From positions 1 to 33,798 of the forward strand of contig JBHHYH010000033.1 in assembly GCA_046757465.1 (NCBI GenBank): 33,798 bases of DNA, written 5' to 3'. The position numbers and the translations under genes are program-made. Under the pieces are notes generated by a model. It was given only the letters and a program-made list of their open reading frames with translations. It made no database searches and was not told where the DNA came from. This stretch comes from Scalindua_A sp046757465 (GTDB lineage Bacteria > Planctomycetota > Brocadiia > Brocadiales > Scalinduaceae). Of the stretch, positions 13,690-23,288 are shown piece after piece. Within the stretch, counting starts at the first letter, position 1; the number at the start of each line of letters is the position of its first letter.

Positions 13690-16548
13690 GTGGAAGAAAA
13701 AACCATTAAGATTAACACAAATATATCCCTGCCAGAAGTGGTTGGGGCTATTAGAAAAGGGGAATGGAAAATTCCTCGTTTCCAAAGGGAATTTGTTTGG
13801 GAGAAAAAGAAGGTTATTGAGCTTTTGGACAGTATGTATAAGGGATTTCCTATTGGAAGCTTTTTTCTTTGGGTACCTACGATGAATATTCTCGTTATTA
13901 TAAAGACATTCCTGAATTAAAAATAGAGCATAACAATCTCAAGTTCTATACTCATTTTATCTTGGATGGCCAACAACGCCTTACTTCTTTATACGTTACA
14001 TATAGAGGTTTAAAAATTGAGAAGTTTGACTATTCAGATATTTGCTTTGATTTAGATACCGAAAAATTTAATTTAGACCCAAAAGATACAGAAAGAAACA
14101 TTTCCGTTCATCAGATTCTTAATTCAGATAAATACTTGGAGATTTACGATAACCTGACAAGTGAAAGAAAAAAGAAATTTATGAACCTAGAAAAAAGTTT
14201 AGCAAGTACCCATTTCCTGTAATTGTTATTGAGGATAAGAATATTGAGGATGCGTGCAAAATCTTTGAAAGAATTAATCAAGGTGGTAAAAGATTAAGTA
14301 TCTTTGATTTAGTAGTCGCCGTAACTTGGGATAAAGAGTTCGAATTAAAAAAGGAAATCGATATATTCAATAAAGAGAAGATCGAAAGATCTTTTGGCAA
14401 AATAGATTATGAGATTTTCAGTGAGACTTTGTCCCTTATTATCAACAAACAATGTACAAAAGCATTTCAGCTAAAGCTAACCCCTTCAGATGTAAAAGAA
14501 AAATGGGATAAAGTTAAAGACTCTATAGGCAAGAGTATCCAATTCTTAAGAACACATTTGAATGTAAAGTCTTATGCTTATCTTCCATATAGGGACATGC
14601 TACCTTTAATCGCATACTATTTTTTCAACTGTAAAGACACAGAGGTTGATAAAACATTTCTTGAACTTTGGTTCTGGAAAGCAGCTTTTTCAAATAGATA
14701 TAGTGTTCATCATTCACTAAGATAGGGGAGGATAGAGCATATATCTTTGATAAAAAATTAGGAGGTGAAGAACCAAATATTAATTACGACATAAACATAG
14801 ATATAGATAGAATTATGAATGTAAATATGGGAAGGAAAACTGCTCTTAGAAATACACTTATCTTAATAATGATTCAACAAGTTCCATTAAGTTTTATCGA
14901 TAATTCTCCAATTGATATTGAGGAAGATGCAATCTCCAATTTCAATAACTCAGAAAAACATCATATATTTCCAAAAAAATTTCTTAAATCCCAAGGTATT
15001 AAAGAAAAGAAAGCTAATGATTTACTAGTAAATTTTTGTTTGATTGATTCAGCCTTGAATAAGTATATATCCGGGAAGTCCCCTAACGATTATTTCAGCG
15101 AATTTAAGGAACAAAACAAAGAGCTTAAGAAATCATTAGATTCACACCTAATACCTTCAGATAACGACTCAGGCATATGGTCTGATGACTATAAAACTTT
15201 TATTCAACAAAGAGCTGAAATTCTCTACAGGCAAGTTAAGAACAGAATTGGTGATTTTACAACTTCAATCGAAGAACAAATGAAATCTAGTCCTGCCTTG
15301 TTGATACAGAAATTAGAGCAGAATATCCGTGAGATTATAAATAGCATATTGCACGATTCATTAGGAGAGAATTGGTGGGAAGTTGAAGATGTAGTTCCTC
15401 AAGACGTGAGGGACTATGCGAAAAACCAAGTGAAGAAAGAAAGAGCAAATAAGCCATACATAACCGAGCAGGAATGGAAAACTCCTATGAGGCAATTAGA
15501 ACAAATTAATGTTACTGATTATCCTAAAATAATATTAAAAAACTGGAATAAATTTGAAGACATATTTGGTTCTAAGCAAAACTTGCAGCAACATTTCAGT
15601 AATTTCTTCAAAATAAGGAATCAAATTGCCCACATAAAAACAATTGACACAATAGAAAGAAAGTTAGGAGAAGCGTCTATACAATGGCTCTTTGAATGTA
15701 TTAGAAAGAATACTGAAAAACAAATTGAAGAAGGTACTGACAATGAACAAATAGATTTTTTATTTATTCATGATCTTTATGAGGAATTAAAGAAAAATAT
15801 CTTAGCTTTAGATCCAGAAATAAAGGAAAATGAGAAAAAAAACTATAAAGGTTTTACAAAAAAACATTTCGTTAATTTTGCATTATTGCAACTAAGAAAA
15901 GGCCATATTCTGGTTAGGATTCTGGTACATAAAGGAGAATTGAATGACCCTAAGTCAATAACAGTAGATAAGACTAAAAAAGAAGGAATGGAAAAAAGGA
16001 AAATATATTTTGAAATTCATTCAAAGGATGAAATTGATTACGCTATGGAACTCATTAAACAAGCATATAATTTTAATGAATTATTATGTAAAAGAAAAAC
16101 AGAATTAAAAGCACGGCATTATAAAAGATATGATTTTTGGTCAGGTCTCCTAAAAAAGGCAAAAGAAAAAAATGCAGACTTTCAAAATTTATCTCCTACA
16201 TATTATCATTGGATTGGTAAAGGAGGAGGTAAAAGAGGTGTGGATTTTAATTTTGTAATAACTCAGAACAATGCAAATGTTGAAATTTATTTTGATACAG
16301 GCAAGAAAGAACCAAATAAGGAAATGTTTGATTATTTACACGGACACAAGAAAGATATTGAAAATGTGTTTAAAGAAAATCTTGATTGGCAAAGGCTTGA
16401 TTCTAAAAGAGCTTCAAGGATAATGTTTAAATTTGATGGTATTGGACTATTTAATAAAGAGTTATGGGAAGGTTTGCAAGATAAAATGGTTGATAAAATG
16501 ATATTACTGGAGAAGGCATTTAAGCCTTTTATAGAACAACTAGAGTAA
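13690..16548 (+). pseudogene. frameshifted DUF262-DUF1524-HEPN-DUF4268 defence-type protein
   Basis: One long protein is spread over four frames. Part 1 (GTG 13690 to about 13875) has the DUF262 start: IPRFQREFVWEKKKVIELLD, FPIGSFFLW. Part 2 (about 13875-14190) carries the DGQQRLTSLY nucleotide-binding motif. Part 3 (about 14190-14715) has FERINQGGKRLSIFDLVVA. Part 4 (14719-16548) contains the HNH-type DUF1524 motif KHHIFPKKFL, a HEPN-like segment (NFFKIRNQIAH, an R-x4-H motif) and a C-terminal DUF4268 domain (RYDFWSGLL, YYHWIGKGGG, FDYLHGHKKDIE, LDWQRL). Each shift is a loss of one base, two in A runs and one in a G pair. DUF262/DUF1524 proteins include GmrSD-like restriction enzymes against modified phage DNA. 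Either a decayed gene or sequencing errors. Confidence 0.8.
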
Positions 16549-16763
16549 TATTGGTATAAAATATCAAGAACATTATCCAGATACTTTGACGAAATCAAGC
16601 TTTGAAAAAATGAATGGCAAGAATACAGAGAATTTGACAAAAAATGATGTAAAAGACTACATTTGTTCCTGCAAAAGTATTTTAGAAAATTTTATAAATA
16701 TACACATCTAAAAAACAGAGTGCAGTATTCAAACTGGCACGAAGTAACTAAGTTAGATGCTTT

Positions 16764-17549
16764 ATGGAAATCTGGCAAATTCCAGTTGTTTTTATCGTTG
16801 GAGTCACGGCAGGAGTCATCAATACCCTTGCAGGTGGCGGTTCACTACTTACCCTACCTATACTCATCTTCCTGGGTTTGCCAACAGCAATGGCGAATGG
16901 TACTAACCGTTTTGCTATCATGATTCAGTGTTTATTTGCAGTTGCTGGCTTTAAAAGGAAGGGCATTTCAAATTTTAAGTTAAGTCTTCTACTGTCTGCA
17001 CCTGCACTTATAGGAGCTGTAGTTGGCGCTCAAATTGCCGTTGATATGTCTGATGCTCTGTTCAAAAGGGTGCTGGCCATTATCATGTTGTTAGTTCTCG
17101 GACTTATCCTCTGGAATCCTCGCCAGTCGCCTGCTAAAAAATGGCATATCAATCCCGAATATGATTGGGGTACGATTAGTTTGGGATGGAGCCGCCTGAT
17201 TATTACTATGATTGTCTTCTTTTTTATTGGAATTTACGGCGGATTTATTCAGGCTGGTGTTGGCTTCATAATCATTGCTGCCCTAACCACAATTAGTGGA
17301 TTGAATCTTATGGATACTAATAGTCATAAGGTATTTGTTGTTGGTGTATACACCGTATTCGCATTACTCGTATTCGCTTTTAACGGCAAGATATGTTGGA
17401 CAGTAGGTTTGGCCTTAGCTGCTGGTAATGGCCTTGGGGGCTGGCTTGGTAGCCATTGGGCAGTTGCCAGAGGTGAACGATGGTTACGATTAATACTTGC
17501 AATATGTGTTGTTGCAATGGTAATGAAACTTTTTGGTTTGGTTCCATAA
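16764..17549 (+). CDS. TauE/SafE-family (TSUP) membrane permease
   Basis: 261 residues, almost entirely hydrophobic, with about eight membrane helices in two homologous halves. The first half begins with GVTAGVINTLAGGGSLLTLP, the hallmark of the TSUP family, and the second with GIYGGFIQAGVGFIII. Family members export or import sulfite, sulfonates, sulfoacetate and other organic anions; the substrate here cannot be told. The ATG at 16764 has only a weak ribosome binding site. It follows the defence pseudogene by 215 bp and converges with the CDF gene, 90 bp apart, with only a small AACCT/AGGTT hairpin (17621-17632) between them. Confidence 0.88.
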   Translation: MEIWQIPVVFIVGVTAGVINTLAGGGSLLTLPILIFLGLPTAMANGTNRFAIMIQCLFAVAGFKRKGISNFKLSLLLSAPALIGAVVGAQIAVDMSDALFKRVLAIIMLLVLGLILWNPRQSPAKKWHINPEYDWGTISLGWSRLIITMIVFFFIGIYGGFIQAGVGFIIIAALTTISGLNLMDTNSHKVFVVGVYTVFALLVFAFNGKICWTVGLALAAGNGLGGWLGSHWAVARGERWLRLILAICVVAMVMKLFGLVP

Positions 17550-17639
17550 CCTCCCTTACCTTATAGGTGATGTAATCCGGAAAGAGGAACTCCACTTCAT
17601 CTATTAATCAGAGAAATTGGAACCTGTAGGTTGAAAGCA

Positions 17640-18590
17640 TCAAATGGGATGTACCCCAGTATTCATGATGTCTGTTTCATCACTACATACATTACATTCA
17701 AATTGAATGACTGTATGGCCAATCTTGAATTTCTCCTTTACCAATGCATTTATCTTCGCCATAATTTCGTAGGTTTTACTGACCATTAAGTCTTTGGTAT
17801 AAACGTGCGCACTCATCGCATAAATGCCAGAAGTAATTGTCCAGATATGGACGTCATGTATTTCCTCGATTTCATCAAGTTCTTGTACACTCTTTACAAC
17901 GCTTTCCAAATCCACGTCTTTTGGGGTAGCCTCAAGCAGGATGTCAACTGACTCTGTAATTAACTGATATGACCATATTAGAATTACAATACATATCATG
18001 ATACTTAAGACGGGGTCTAGTATATACCATTGCGTGTAGTGCATAATGATTGCTCCAAAGACCACAACCATAGATGAGAAAGTATCTGCCATCATGTGCA
18101 TAAACGCAGATTTGATGTTCAGGCTGCCATGGCTTGTCTTTAGGATGAATGCACATGCGAGATTTACAAAGAGGCCGATAATTGCAACAATAAACATTTG
18201 CAAACTAGCAATGGACTCGGGGTTGATTATTCGTTTGTAAGCATGAAAAAAAATCCATATTGTGATTAAAAATAAAGTAGCACCATTAAATAATGCTGCT
18301 AAGATTTCAAGACGGTAAAAACCGTAAGTTTTTTTTGCAGTTGGAGGTTTTGCGGCGAATATAATGGCTCCAAGACTTATTAGTAAGGCAAAGAGGTGTG
18401 TTAACATGTGTCCAGCATCACTGAGTAAGGCCAAACTATTGGTTAAAAAACCTGCTATACCTTCTACAATAAACATAATTCCAGTTAAGGAACATGTTAA
18501 GATAATCCTTTTTCTCTCCTCACCACGATGTGAGTGATCGTGGGAGTTGCTAATTACTTGATTAGTTTTAGTGTTGCAATGTATTGGCAT
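17640..18590 (-). CDS. cation diffusion facilitator (CzcD/ZitB type) metal exporter
   Basis: 316 residues with six membrane helices and a cytoplasmic C-terminal domain (from about residue 215, EIEEIHDVHIWTITSG). An N-terminal His-rich stretch HDHSH (17-21) is typical of zinc exporters. Helix 5 carries the normal metal site H166-MMA-D170. Helix 2, normally DAGHMLTD, reads DAGHMLTH here, so the usual HxxxD becomes H61xxxH65; this may change metal preference. CDF proteins exchange divalent cations for protons to remove excess zinc, cadmium or cobalt. It is a single gene, convergent with the TSUP gene; no metal-responsive regulator is adjacent. Confidence 0.92.
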   Translation of the reverse strand: MPIHCNTKTNQVISNSHDHSHRGEERKRIILTCSLTGIMFIVEGIAGFLTNSLALLSDAGHMLTHLFALLISLGAIIFAAKPPTAKKTYGFYRLEILAALFNGATLFLITIWIFFHAYKRIINPESIASLQMFIVAIIGLFVNLACAFILKTSHGSLNIKSAFMHMMADTFSSMVVVFGAIIMHYTQWYILDPVLSIMICIVILIWSYQLITESVDILLEATPKDVDLESVVKSVQELDEIEEIHDVHIWTITSGIYAMSAHVYTKDLMVSKTYEIMAKINALVKEKFKIGHTVIQFECNVCSDETDIMNTGVHPI

Positions 18591-19009
18591 TTTTCAAATG
18601 TACGTCGTAAATAAATTCTTTATTTATTATAAAGAAAAGCAATTTAAGTACAAGATAGAAATTAACTCCTTCACTGCTCAAACGAAGTTTGGCATGGAGT
18701 CGATAATTTCTGTACTCCTGATCCTACCAGGAACAGGTTTATGCTTGTTTTACTGCACTAATGGAGATATGATTTTTTGTACCAATCTATTGTAAATTCC
18801 TTGACTCTTATTAATCTTGATGGTAGAAAGAAACACTCTTAACTTATTCTTTAGAGTGATATGGTACTTTCCCTGACAATTCCTTTTTTGTTTAATAAAA
18901 CAGAAGTAAATAATAAAATTATAATAATAAACCATTAATGGAAAAAACTTTACGGCAATATTTCGACGTCTCGTTAATCCATTTTCTGGTTGTGTTAATG
19001 CGATGATAT
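18591..19009. other. 419-bp spacer between the CDF gene and folK
   Basis: Very AT-rich, with no credible gene. It must contain the divergent promoters of the CDF gene (minus) and folK (plus). A possible plus-strand promoter is TTGACT (18801-18806), 17 bp, TAGAAA (18824-18829), but it lies 180 bp from folK. Small palindromes occur: CAAAC/GTTTG (around 18680-18692) and CCATTAATGG (18932-18941). No SD is visible in front of folK. Confidence 0.4.
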
Positions 19010-19483
19010 ATGAGAAAGGTGTACGTGGGGCTCGGCTCAAATCTTGGCAATAGAAAAAAATATTTGGTTAGCGCAATTGCCAGGATAGATTCATGTAGGG
19101 AGATCTGTGTTGTGAACAAATCAAGTTTTTACGAAACAAAGCCAGTTGGCGGCCCCCCACAGCCTGATTACGTCAACTGTGTAATAGAGCTGGATACGGA
19201 AATAGAACCACAAAGTATGCTTGAAGAGTTTAAAGGAATTGAGTTAGAACTTGGAAGGAAACCGGGGATAAGATGGGGTCCAAGAGTAATAGATATTGAT
19301 ATACTTTTATATGGAAATAAGGTTATAAATGACAGTAATCTTAAGATTCCTCATGAAAGTATGCATAAACGCATTTTTGTCCTGGAGCCATTGTGTGAAA
19401 TATCTCCAGACTTCAAACACCCTGTATTGAGAAAAACTATTTTTGAACTACTGAAAGATTTAAAGGTTCCTAAAAAACGCTAA
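19010..19483 (+). CDS. folK: 2-amino-4-hydroxy-6-hydroxymethyldihydropteridine pyrophosphokinase
   Basis: 157 residues, the normal length for HPPK, which transfers pyrophosphate from ATP to hydroxymethyl-dihydropterin in folate synthesis. Signature parts: VYVGLGSNLGNR at the N-terminus, SSFYETKPVGGPPQPDYVNC, the glycine/arginine loop LGRKPGIRWGPRVIDIDILLYG containing the metal-binding DxD (DID), and IPHESMHKRIFVLEPL. No clear Shine-Dalgarno sequence precedes the ATG. It is followed after 6 bp by the LptF/G-type permease gene, so the two are probably co-transcribed although unrelated in function. Confidence 0.96.
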   Translation: MRKVYVGLGSNLGNRKKYLVSAIARIDSCREICVVNKSSFYETKPVGGPPQPDYVNCVIELDTEIEPQSMLEEFKGIELELGRKPGIRWGPRVIDIDILLYGNKVINDSNLKIPHESMHKRIFVLEPLCEISPDFKHPVLRKTIFELLKDLKVPKKR

Positions 19484-19489
19484 AGTAAA

Positions 19490-20560
19490 ATGCTATTCAG
19501 GATTGACAAATACATTGTTAAGGCTTTTATACCAACTTTCTTTTTATGTATGTTCGCTATATGTGGTATTTATATAGTTGTTGATGCGCTTCAAAAACTT
19601 GATGATTTAATTGAACTAGGTTCTAAGGCATTTCTATTAATATTATATTACTATGCGTTTATGGTGCCAGTCATTCTCGCACAACTTTTTCCAGCTATAA
19701 CTCTGATAGCAGTAAGTCTGGTTCTTGTAAGATTTGCAAGAAATAACGAGATTTTAGCTATGCAAGTGGCAGGGATATGTCTTTATAGAGTTTTGCTTCC
19801 TGTTTTTGTTTTATCAGTCATGATGTCGTTTGCAGCAGTTGCCAATCAGGAAGTAGTTATACCAAGATATGCGGAGAAGCTTAAAAGAGTAGAGCTATCA
19901 ACATTTGAGGAGGATGAGAAAAGCAATATACTTGTAGAAGATAAAGTAAATCGTATGCTTTTAAGGGTCTGGACCCTTAATATTGCCGAAGGTAAGATAG
20001 AGTCTGTTTTTGTTATTGGAAGGAACGAAAATAACAGAAAAAAGTTTACCATTAGCGCTAAGGAAGGGAAATGGACAGATAATAAGTGGTTGTTATTTGA
20101 TGCTGTTAGGCACAATTATGATGAGAGTGGTAAATGGATTGCGCCATCAGAGCAAATGAAAGAATATTTCCTGGAAACCACATTAACACCTGAACAACTA
20201 AGCAAGGTTGAGGTTAATGCAACGTTGAAGAGTTTTAACGAACTGAGGGACTTGTGTAAAAGAGAACCAGAAAATCCAAGGTACAGTGTTATGTTTCACA
20301 CAAGGGTGGCATACCCGTTAACTAATTTTGTTCTACTTTTTTTAGGTATTCCTTTTGTTATAGGTTTCGAAAGAATGAGTAGGAATATTTTTTTAAGGGT
20401 TGGGATAAGTGTCCTTATTTGCTGTGCATTTTATGTATTATCTTATGTATGCGCAAATCTTGGTAACATGGGTATTCTTCATCCCATACTGGCTGCATGG
20501 CTGCCCATTATTATGTTTGGCAGTTTGGGATTATTCTTATTTGATTGGATGCATATCTAG
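19490..20560 (+). CDS. LptF/LptG-family permease (YjgP/YjgQ)
   Basis: 356 residues with the LptF/G layout: three membrane helices at the N-terminus (IPTFFLCMFAICGIYIVVDA, LYYYAFMVPVILAQLFPAIT, LLPVFVLSVMMSFAAVANQE), a large periplasmic beta-jellyroll domain (about 125-255) and three C-terminal helices including FVLLFLGIPFVIGFER. These proteins form the inner-membrane part of the ABC transporter that extracts lipopolysaccharide and passes it to the periplasmic Lpt bridge. The second permease and LptB are not in the window. LptF and LptG cannot be separated safely by eye; the FLGIPF motif occurs in both. Confidence 0.88.
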   Translation: MLFRIDKYIVKAFIPTFFLCMFAICGIYIVVDALQKLDDLIELGSKAFLLILYYYAFMVPVILAQLFPAITLIAVSLVLVRFARNNEILAMQVAGICLYRVLLPVFVLSVMMSFAAVANQEVVIPRYAEKLKRVELSTFEEDEKSNILVEDKVNRMLLRVWTLNIAEGKIESVFVIGRNENNRKKFTISAKEGKWTDNKWLLFDAVRHNYDESGKWIAPSEQMKEYFLETTLTPEQLSKVEVNATLKSFNELRDLCKREPENPRYSVMFHTRVAYPLTNFVLLFLGIPFVIGFERMSRNIFLRVGISVLICCAFYVLSYVCANLGNMGILHPILAAWLPIIMFGSLGLFLFDWMHI

Positions 20561-20617
20561 TTCCGATGCAGCAAGAGTGGTGCAGTATAGTGCAACTGTA
20601 ATTTTAAACCTTTATCC

Positions 20618-20646
20618 TTGACAAACTACTTTTATAAATGTAAATT
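20618..20646 (+). promoter_or_regulatory. candidate promoter for the FGE-like gene
   Basis: TTGACA (20618-20623), 17 bp spacer, TAAATT (20641-20646). The -35 box is perfect, the -10 box is moderate. It would give a leader of about 150 bases before the ATG at 20805. Confidence 0.35.
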
Positions 20647-20804
20647 CACCTGAGAAATATACAATATGAACATAAGTCTTTGCCAGACTAAAAATATCAC
20701 ATCAGGATTAGATAAACCTACCACTTGACCTTAGATTATAACTAAATCTGTTAAGTTTCAAGGGAAAGTGCATACTTCTATAAGAACATCTTATGTAACT
20801 GAAG

Positions 20805-21455
20805 ATGGATAATCCTGCTCAAAAGAAAGAGATTATTAACGAAAAAGACGGTTCGGTTATGTTGTGCGTTCCTGCTGAAACTTTTTTAATGGGAAATGAA
20901 AAAGAATCTATAGAAGTTGATGCATTTTACATCGACAAATATCCAATAACAAATGTTCAATACAAAAAGTTTGTTGAAGAAACAAACCACAATAAACCTG
21001 CTTTTTATAATGATAATAGATTTAATAATCCAAACCAACCTGTAGTAGGTGTAAGCTGGGATGATGCAGTTGCTTATGCAAAATGGGCTGGAAAGAGATT
21101 GCCAGAAGAAAAAGAATGGGAAAAAGCATCTAGAGGTATAGATGGACGAGAATATCCATGGGGAAATGTAAAACCTGATAAGACTCTTGCCGTTTTTGAA
21201 CTGGATATTAATAAAGGCGCTCCTACTAATGTTGGCACACATCCCGCAGGAGCAAGTCCTTATGATTGCCACGACATGTCGGGAAATGTTTGGGAATGGT
21301 GTCAAGAATGGTATGTAGTCGGGAAATATCGTGTAGTTCGTGGGGGATCGTGGATAAACCATATGTATAGTTTAAGATGTGCTTATAGAAGTTGTAGTGT
21401 TCCAGGTGGTAAAGATAACAATGTTGGTTTCCGTTGCGTCAAGAAAACTATGTAA
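20805..21455 (+). CDS. formylglycine-generating-enzyme-like (SUMF1) domain protein
   Basis: 216 residues, nearly all one FGE-sulfatase domain: FLMGNEKESIEVDAFYIDKY, PITNVQYKKFVEET, VVGVSWDDAVAYAKWAGKRL, EEKEWEKASRGIDGREYPWG, MSGNVWEWCQEW, VVRGGSW and NVGFRC. True FGE converts a sulfatase cysteine to formylglycine using two cysteines in its C-terminal part. Here the second aligned position is C192, but the first appears to be M187, so a classical FGE mechanism is doubtful; other family members bind ligands or do other oxidations. No sulfatase gene is near, and there is no signal peptide. The last 8 bp overlap the end of the convergent ligase gene. Confidence 0.82.
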   Translation: MDNPAQKKEIINEKDGSVMLCVPAETFLMGNEKESIEVDAFYIDKYPITNVQYKKFVEETNHNKPAFYNDNRFNNPNQPVVGVSWDDAVAYAKWAGKRLPEEKEWEKASRGIDGREYPWGNVKPDKTLAVFELDINKGAPTNVGTHPAGASPYDCHDMSGNVWEWCQEWYVVGKYRVVRGGSWINHMYSLRCAYRSCSVPGGKDNNVGFRCVKKTM

Positions 21456-22977
21456 ATTTTTCTATGGCCATTTTCTTGATGCGTTTATAGTCTATTTTAC
21501 CTGTTGTAAGGATAGGAATGGCATCAATCGATACATAGTGGTCAGGCTGTGATAACTTTGGCAGGTCTAAGTCATCCAGTTTTTTGTTAATTGATAGTTT
21601 GTCTGGATTTTTCTCTACAACAAATGCTACGAGCTGTTCTCCCTTCTGAGTATGAGGGATGTTCACTACTGCACATTTTATTTTCTCAACATCAGTATTT
21701 TCATCCAGGATATGGGATAACTTGTCTTCAATAGGTGATAGTGGTATTAATTCCCCCCCTATCTTGGCAAATCTTTTTAAACGGTCAGTAATATACATAA
21801 ATCCTTTATCGAACTTTCCTATGTCACCGGTGATGTAAAAACCGTCGTGAAAGGCCTGGCTTGTCAGATCAGGTGATTTATAATACTCACTCATGACGTT
21901 TGGTCCCTTGGTAAGTATCAAGCCTTCTTCTCCTGATTGAAGTTCTTCATAAGTCTCAGGGTCTACGATCTTACATTGAACATTTGGTAAAGGTTTTCCT
22001 ACGCTCCCATAACAGAAGTCATGCGGATAATTTACCGTAATGCATGAACAGCTTTCGGTAACTCCATAGCCTTCAAAGATGTTTACGCCCAGTTTCTCAT
22101 GGAATTTCTTTCTGACGTTTTCATTCAACTTTTCTGCTCCTGCAAATGCCAAACGGACGTTTGAGACCTGTTCTCTCTTCCACCTCTTCATAAAACCTCG
22201 ATAAAGCGTGCTGGTTCCCAACAGCATTGTTGCTCGGTATTTTTGGACGATTTTGCCAAGCCTTTCATAATCTGTAGGATTAGGATGGAAAACAACTCCT
22301 ATTCCAATTATCAAAGGCATCCAGAGACAAACAACATAACCAAAGACATGAAAAAATGGTAAAGTGCCTAAAACCTTATCTTCAGGGGTAGGTTCAAAAA
22401 CGGTTTTGTAACTCTGAACGCTTGCATAAATATTGTTGTTTGTCAGAGGAACACCCTTTGGGCGAGATTCCGAACCTGAGGTGAAGAGTATAATGGCTGT
22501 TTTATCAGGCGCATCATGTTCTTTAAATTCTTGAATCAGGAAGTGTCTTGACTTAATCTTACAAGATAAATATGTAAATATTTTCTGTAGCTTTGAAGTC
22601 CTATCCTCTAGATCTTCAATAAAAATCATTCTGGAGTCTTCTGGAATTTCTGCCTTATGAATGAATCTTCTGGAGGTAAAGATTGTCCTGATATCACAGA
22701 TATCCATTACCCAATCCTGTTCTTCTTTACTTGCGAGAAAATTCAGGCCAACGGGAACTTTACCGGCAAAAGCGGCCGCAATATAGGCCAATGCACCCCC
22801 CACGGAGGCGGGAAACAAAAGGGCTATATTTTCACCGTCAAAGTTTCGAATTTGTTTTGACAGTAAAATGCTGGCAACAAGTGTCTGCCCAAAGGTAAGG
22901 GACATCCCAGTAGAGTCCTCGAGGACAATTTTATTAAAATTCCTTTTCGCAGTCTTAATAAAACTTTCTAAAATCAT
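21448..22977 (-). CDS. AMP-dependent acyl-CoA/acyl-ACP ligase
   Basis: About 509 residues of the ANL adenylate-forming superfamily, activating a carboxylic acid with ATP and passing it to a thiol. Motifs: TSGSESRPKGVP (P-loop, about 166), LPFFHVFGYV, GYGVTES, YITGDIGKFD, RLKRFAKIGGELI and the C-terminal catalytic lysine in TTGKIDYKR (about K494). It most resembles the acyl-ACP synthetase part of Aas-type proteins, without the attached acyltransferase domain; the substrate is probably a fatty acid. The start at ATG 22977 is preferred over ATG 22986 because a good promoter (23016-22988) would start transcription around 22981; the alternative adds three residues. Confidence 0.85.
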   Translation of the reverse strand: MILESFIKTAKRNFNKIVLEDSTGMSLTFGQTLVASILLSKQIRNFDGENIALLFPASVGGALAYIAAAFAGKVPVGLNFLASKEEQDWVMDICDIRTIFTSRRFIHKAEIPEDSRMIFIEDLEDRTSKLQKIFTYLSCKIKSRHFLIQEFKEHDAPDKTAIILFTSGSESRPKGVPLTNNNIYASVQSYKTVFEPTPEDKVLGTLPFFHVFGYVVCLWMPLIIGIGVVFHPNPTDYERLGKIVQKYRATMLLGTSTLYRGFMKRWKREQVSNVRLAFAGAEKLNENVRKKFHEKLGVNIFEGYGVTESCSCITVNYPHDFCYGSVGKPLPNVQCKIVDPETYEELQSGEEGLILTKGPNVMSEYYKSPDLTSQAFHDGFYITGDIGKFDKGFMYITDRLKRFAKIGGELIPLSPIEDKLSHILDENTDVEKIKCAVVNIPHTQKGEQLVAFVVEKNPDKLSINKKLDDLDLPKLSQPDHYVSIDAIPILTTGKIDYKRIKKMAIEKFT

Positions 22978-22987
22978 AATTTGCATT

Positions 22988-23016
22988 TTTATAGTACATT
23001 ATAAAGGTATTGTCAA
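22988..23016 (-). promoter_or_regulatory. sigma-70 type promoter of the acyl ligase, almost leaderless
   Basis: On the minus strand TTGACA (23016-23011), 17 bp spacer, TATAAA (22993-22988). The expected start of transcription, about 22981, lies between the two possible ATGs (22986 and 22977), so the mRNA would have a leader of only a few bases. No Shine-Dalgarno sequence is visible before either ATG. Confidence 0.55.
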
Positions 23017-23029
23017 TTTGAATAATTAC

Positions 23030-23138
23030 AAGTTAGATTCTTCATTCCGCTTCGCTACATTCAGAATGACATTTCAGCATGTCATTCTGAGGGAGGAACG
23101 ACCCCTGCCCGACGGCAGGCGGGGAAGAATCTTAACTT
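23030..23138. repeat. MITE-like palindromic repeat, family A, copy 2
   Basis: Begins AAGTTAGATTCTTC (23030-23043) and ends GAAGAATCTTAACTT (23124-23138), as in copy 1 at 1476-1565, to which it is nearly identical base for base. It differs by about 20 extra bases at 23103-23123, which form a GC-rich hairpin CCTGCC-CGAC-GGCAGG (23104-23119). The same GC-rich hairpin occurs at 28688-28713 and 31736-31760. The 302-bp stretch 22987-23288 holds this repeat and the ligase promoter; otherwise only a GACTT/AAGTC palindrome (23246-23256) before the next gene. Confidence 0.8.
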
Positions 23139-23288
23139 TGAATTTCCTATACGTGCACTTAGCTCAGTCGCTAACTTCTTCCATTTTGCTGCACAAAACA
23201 TTAAAGAAATATTTCCATTATAACTAAAATTTGATAGAATAATACGACTTTAAGTCTTGCTAATAATGTTTAGAAAGGAGTAAGGAAA

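Noticed and set aside
16549..16763. Short frame upstream of the TSUP gene
   Set aside because: Translations are short, AT-rich and featureless; nothing supports a gene here.
18571..18795. 74-residue plus-strand frame in the CDF-folK spacer
   Set aside because: No ribosome binding site, unusual composition, starts inside the CDF gene on the other strand.
22998..23016. TATAAT at 23003-22998 paired with TTGACA as the ligase promoter
   Set aside because: The spacer would be only 7 bp; the TATAAA at 22993-22988 gives the correct 17 bp.
22868..23227. 119-residue frame running through the family A repeat
   Set aside because: It is mostly repeat sequence and antisense to the ligase start.
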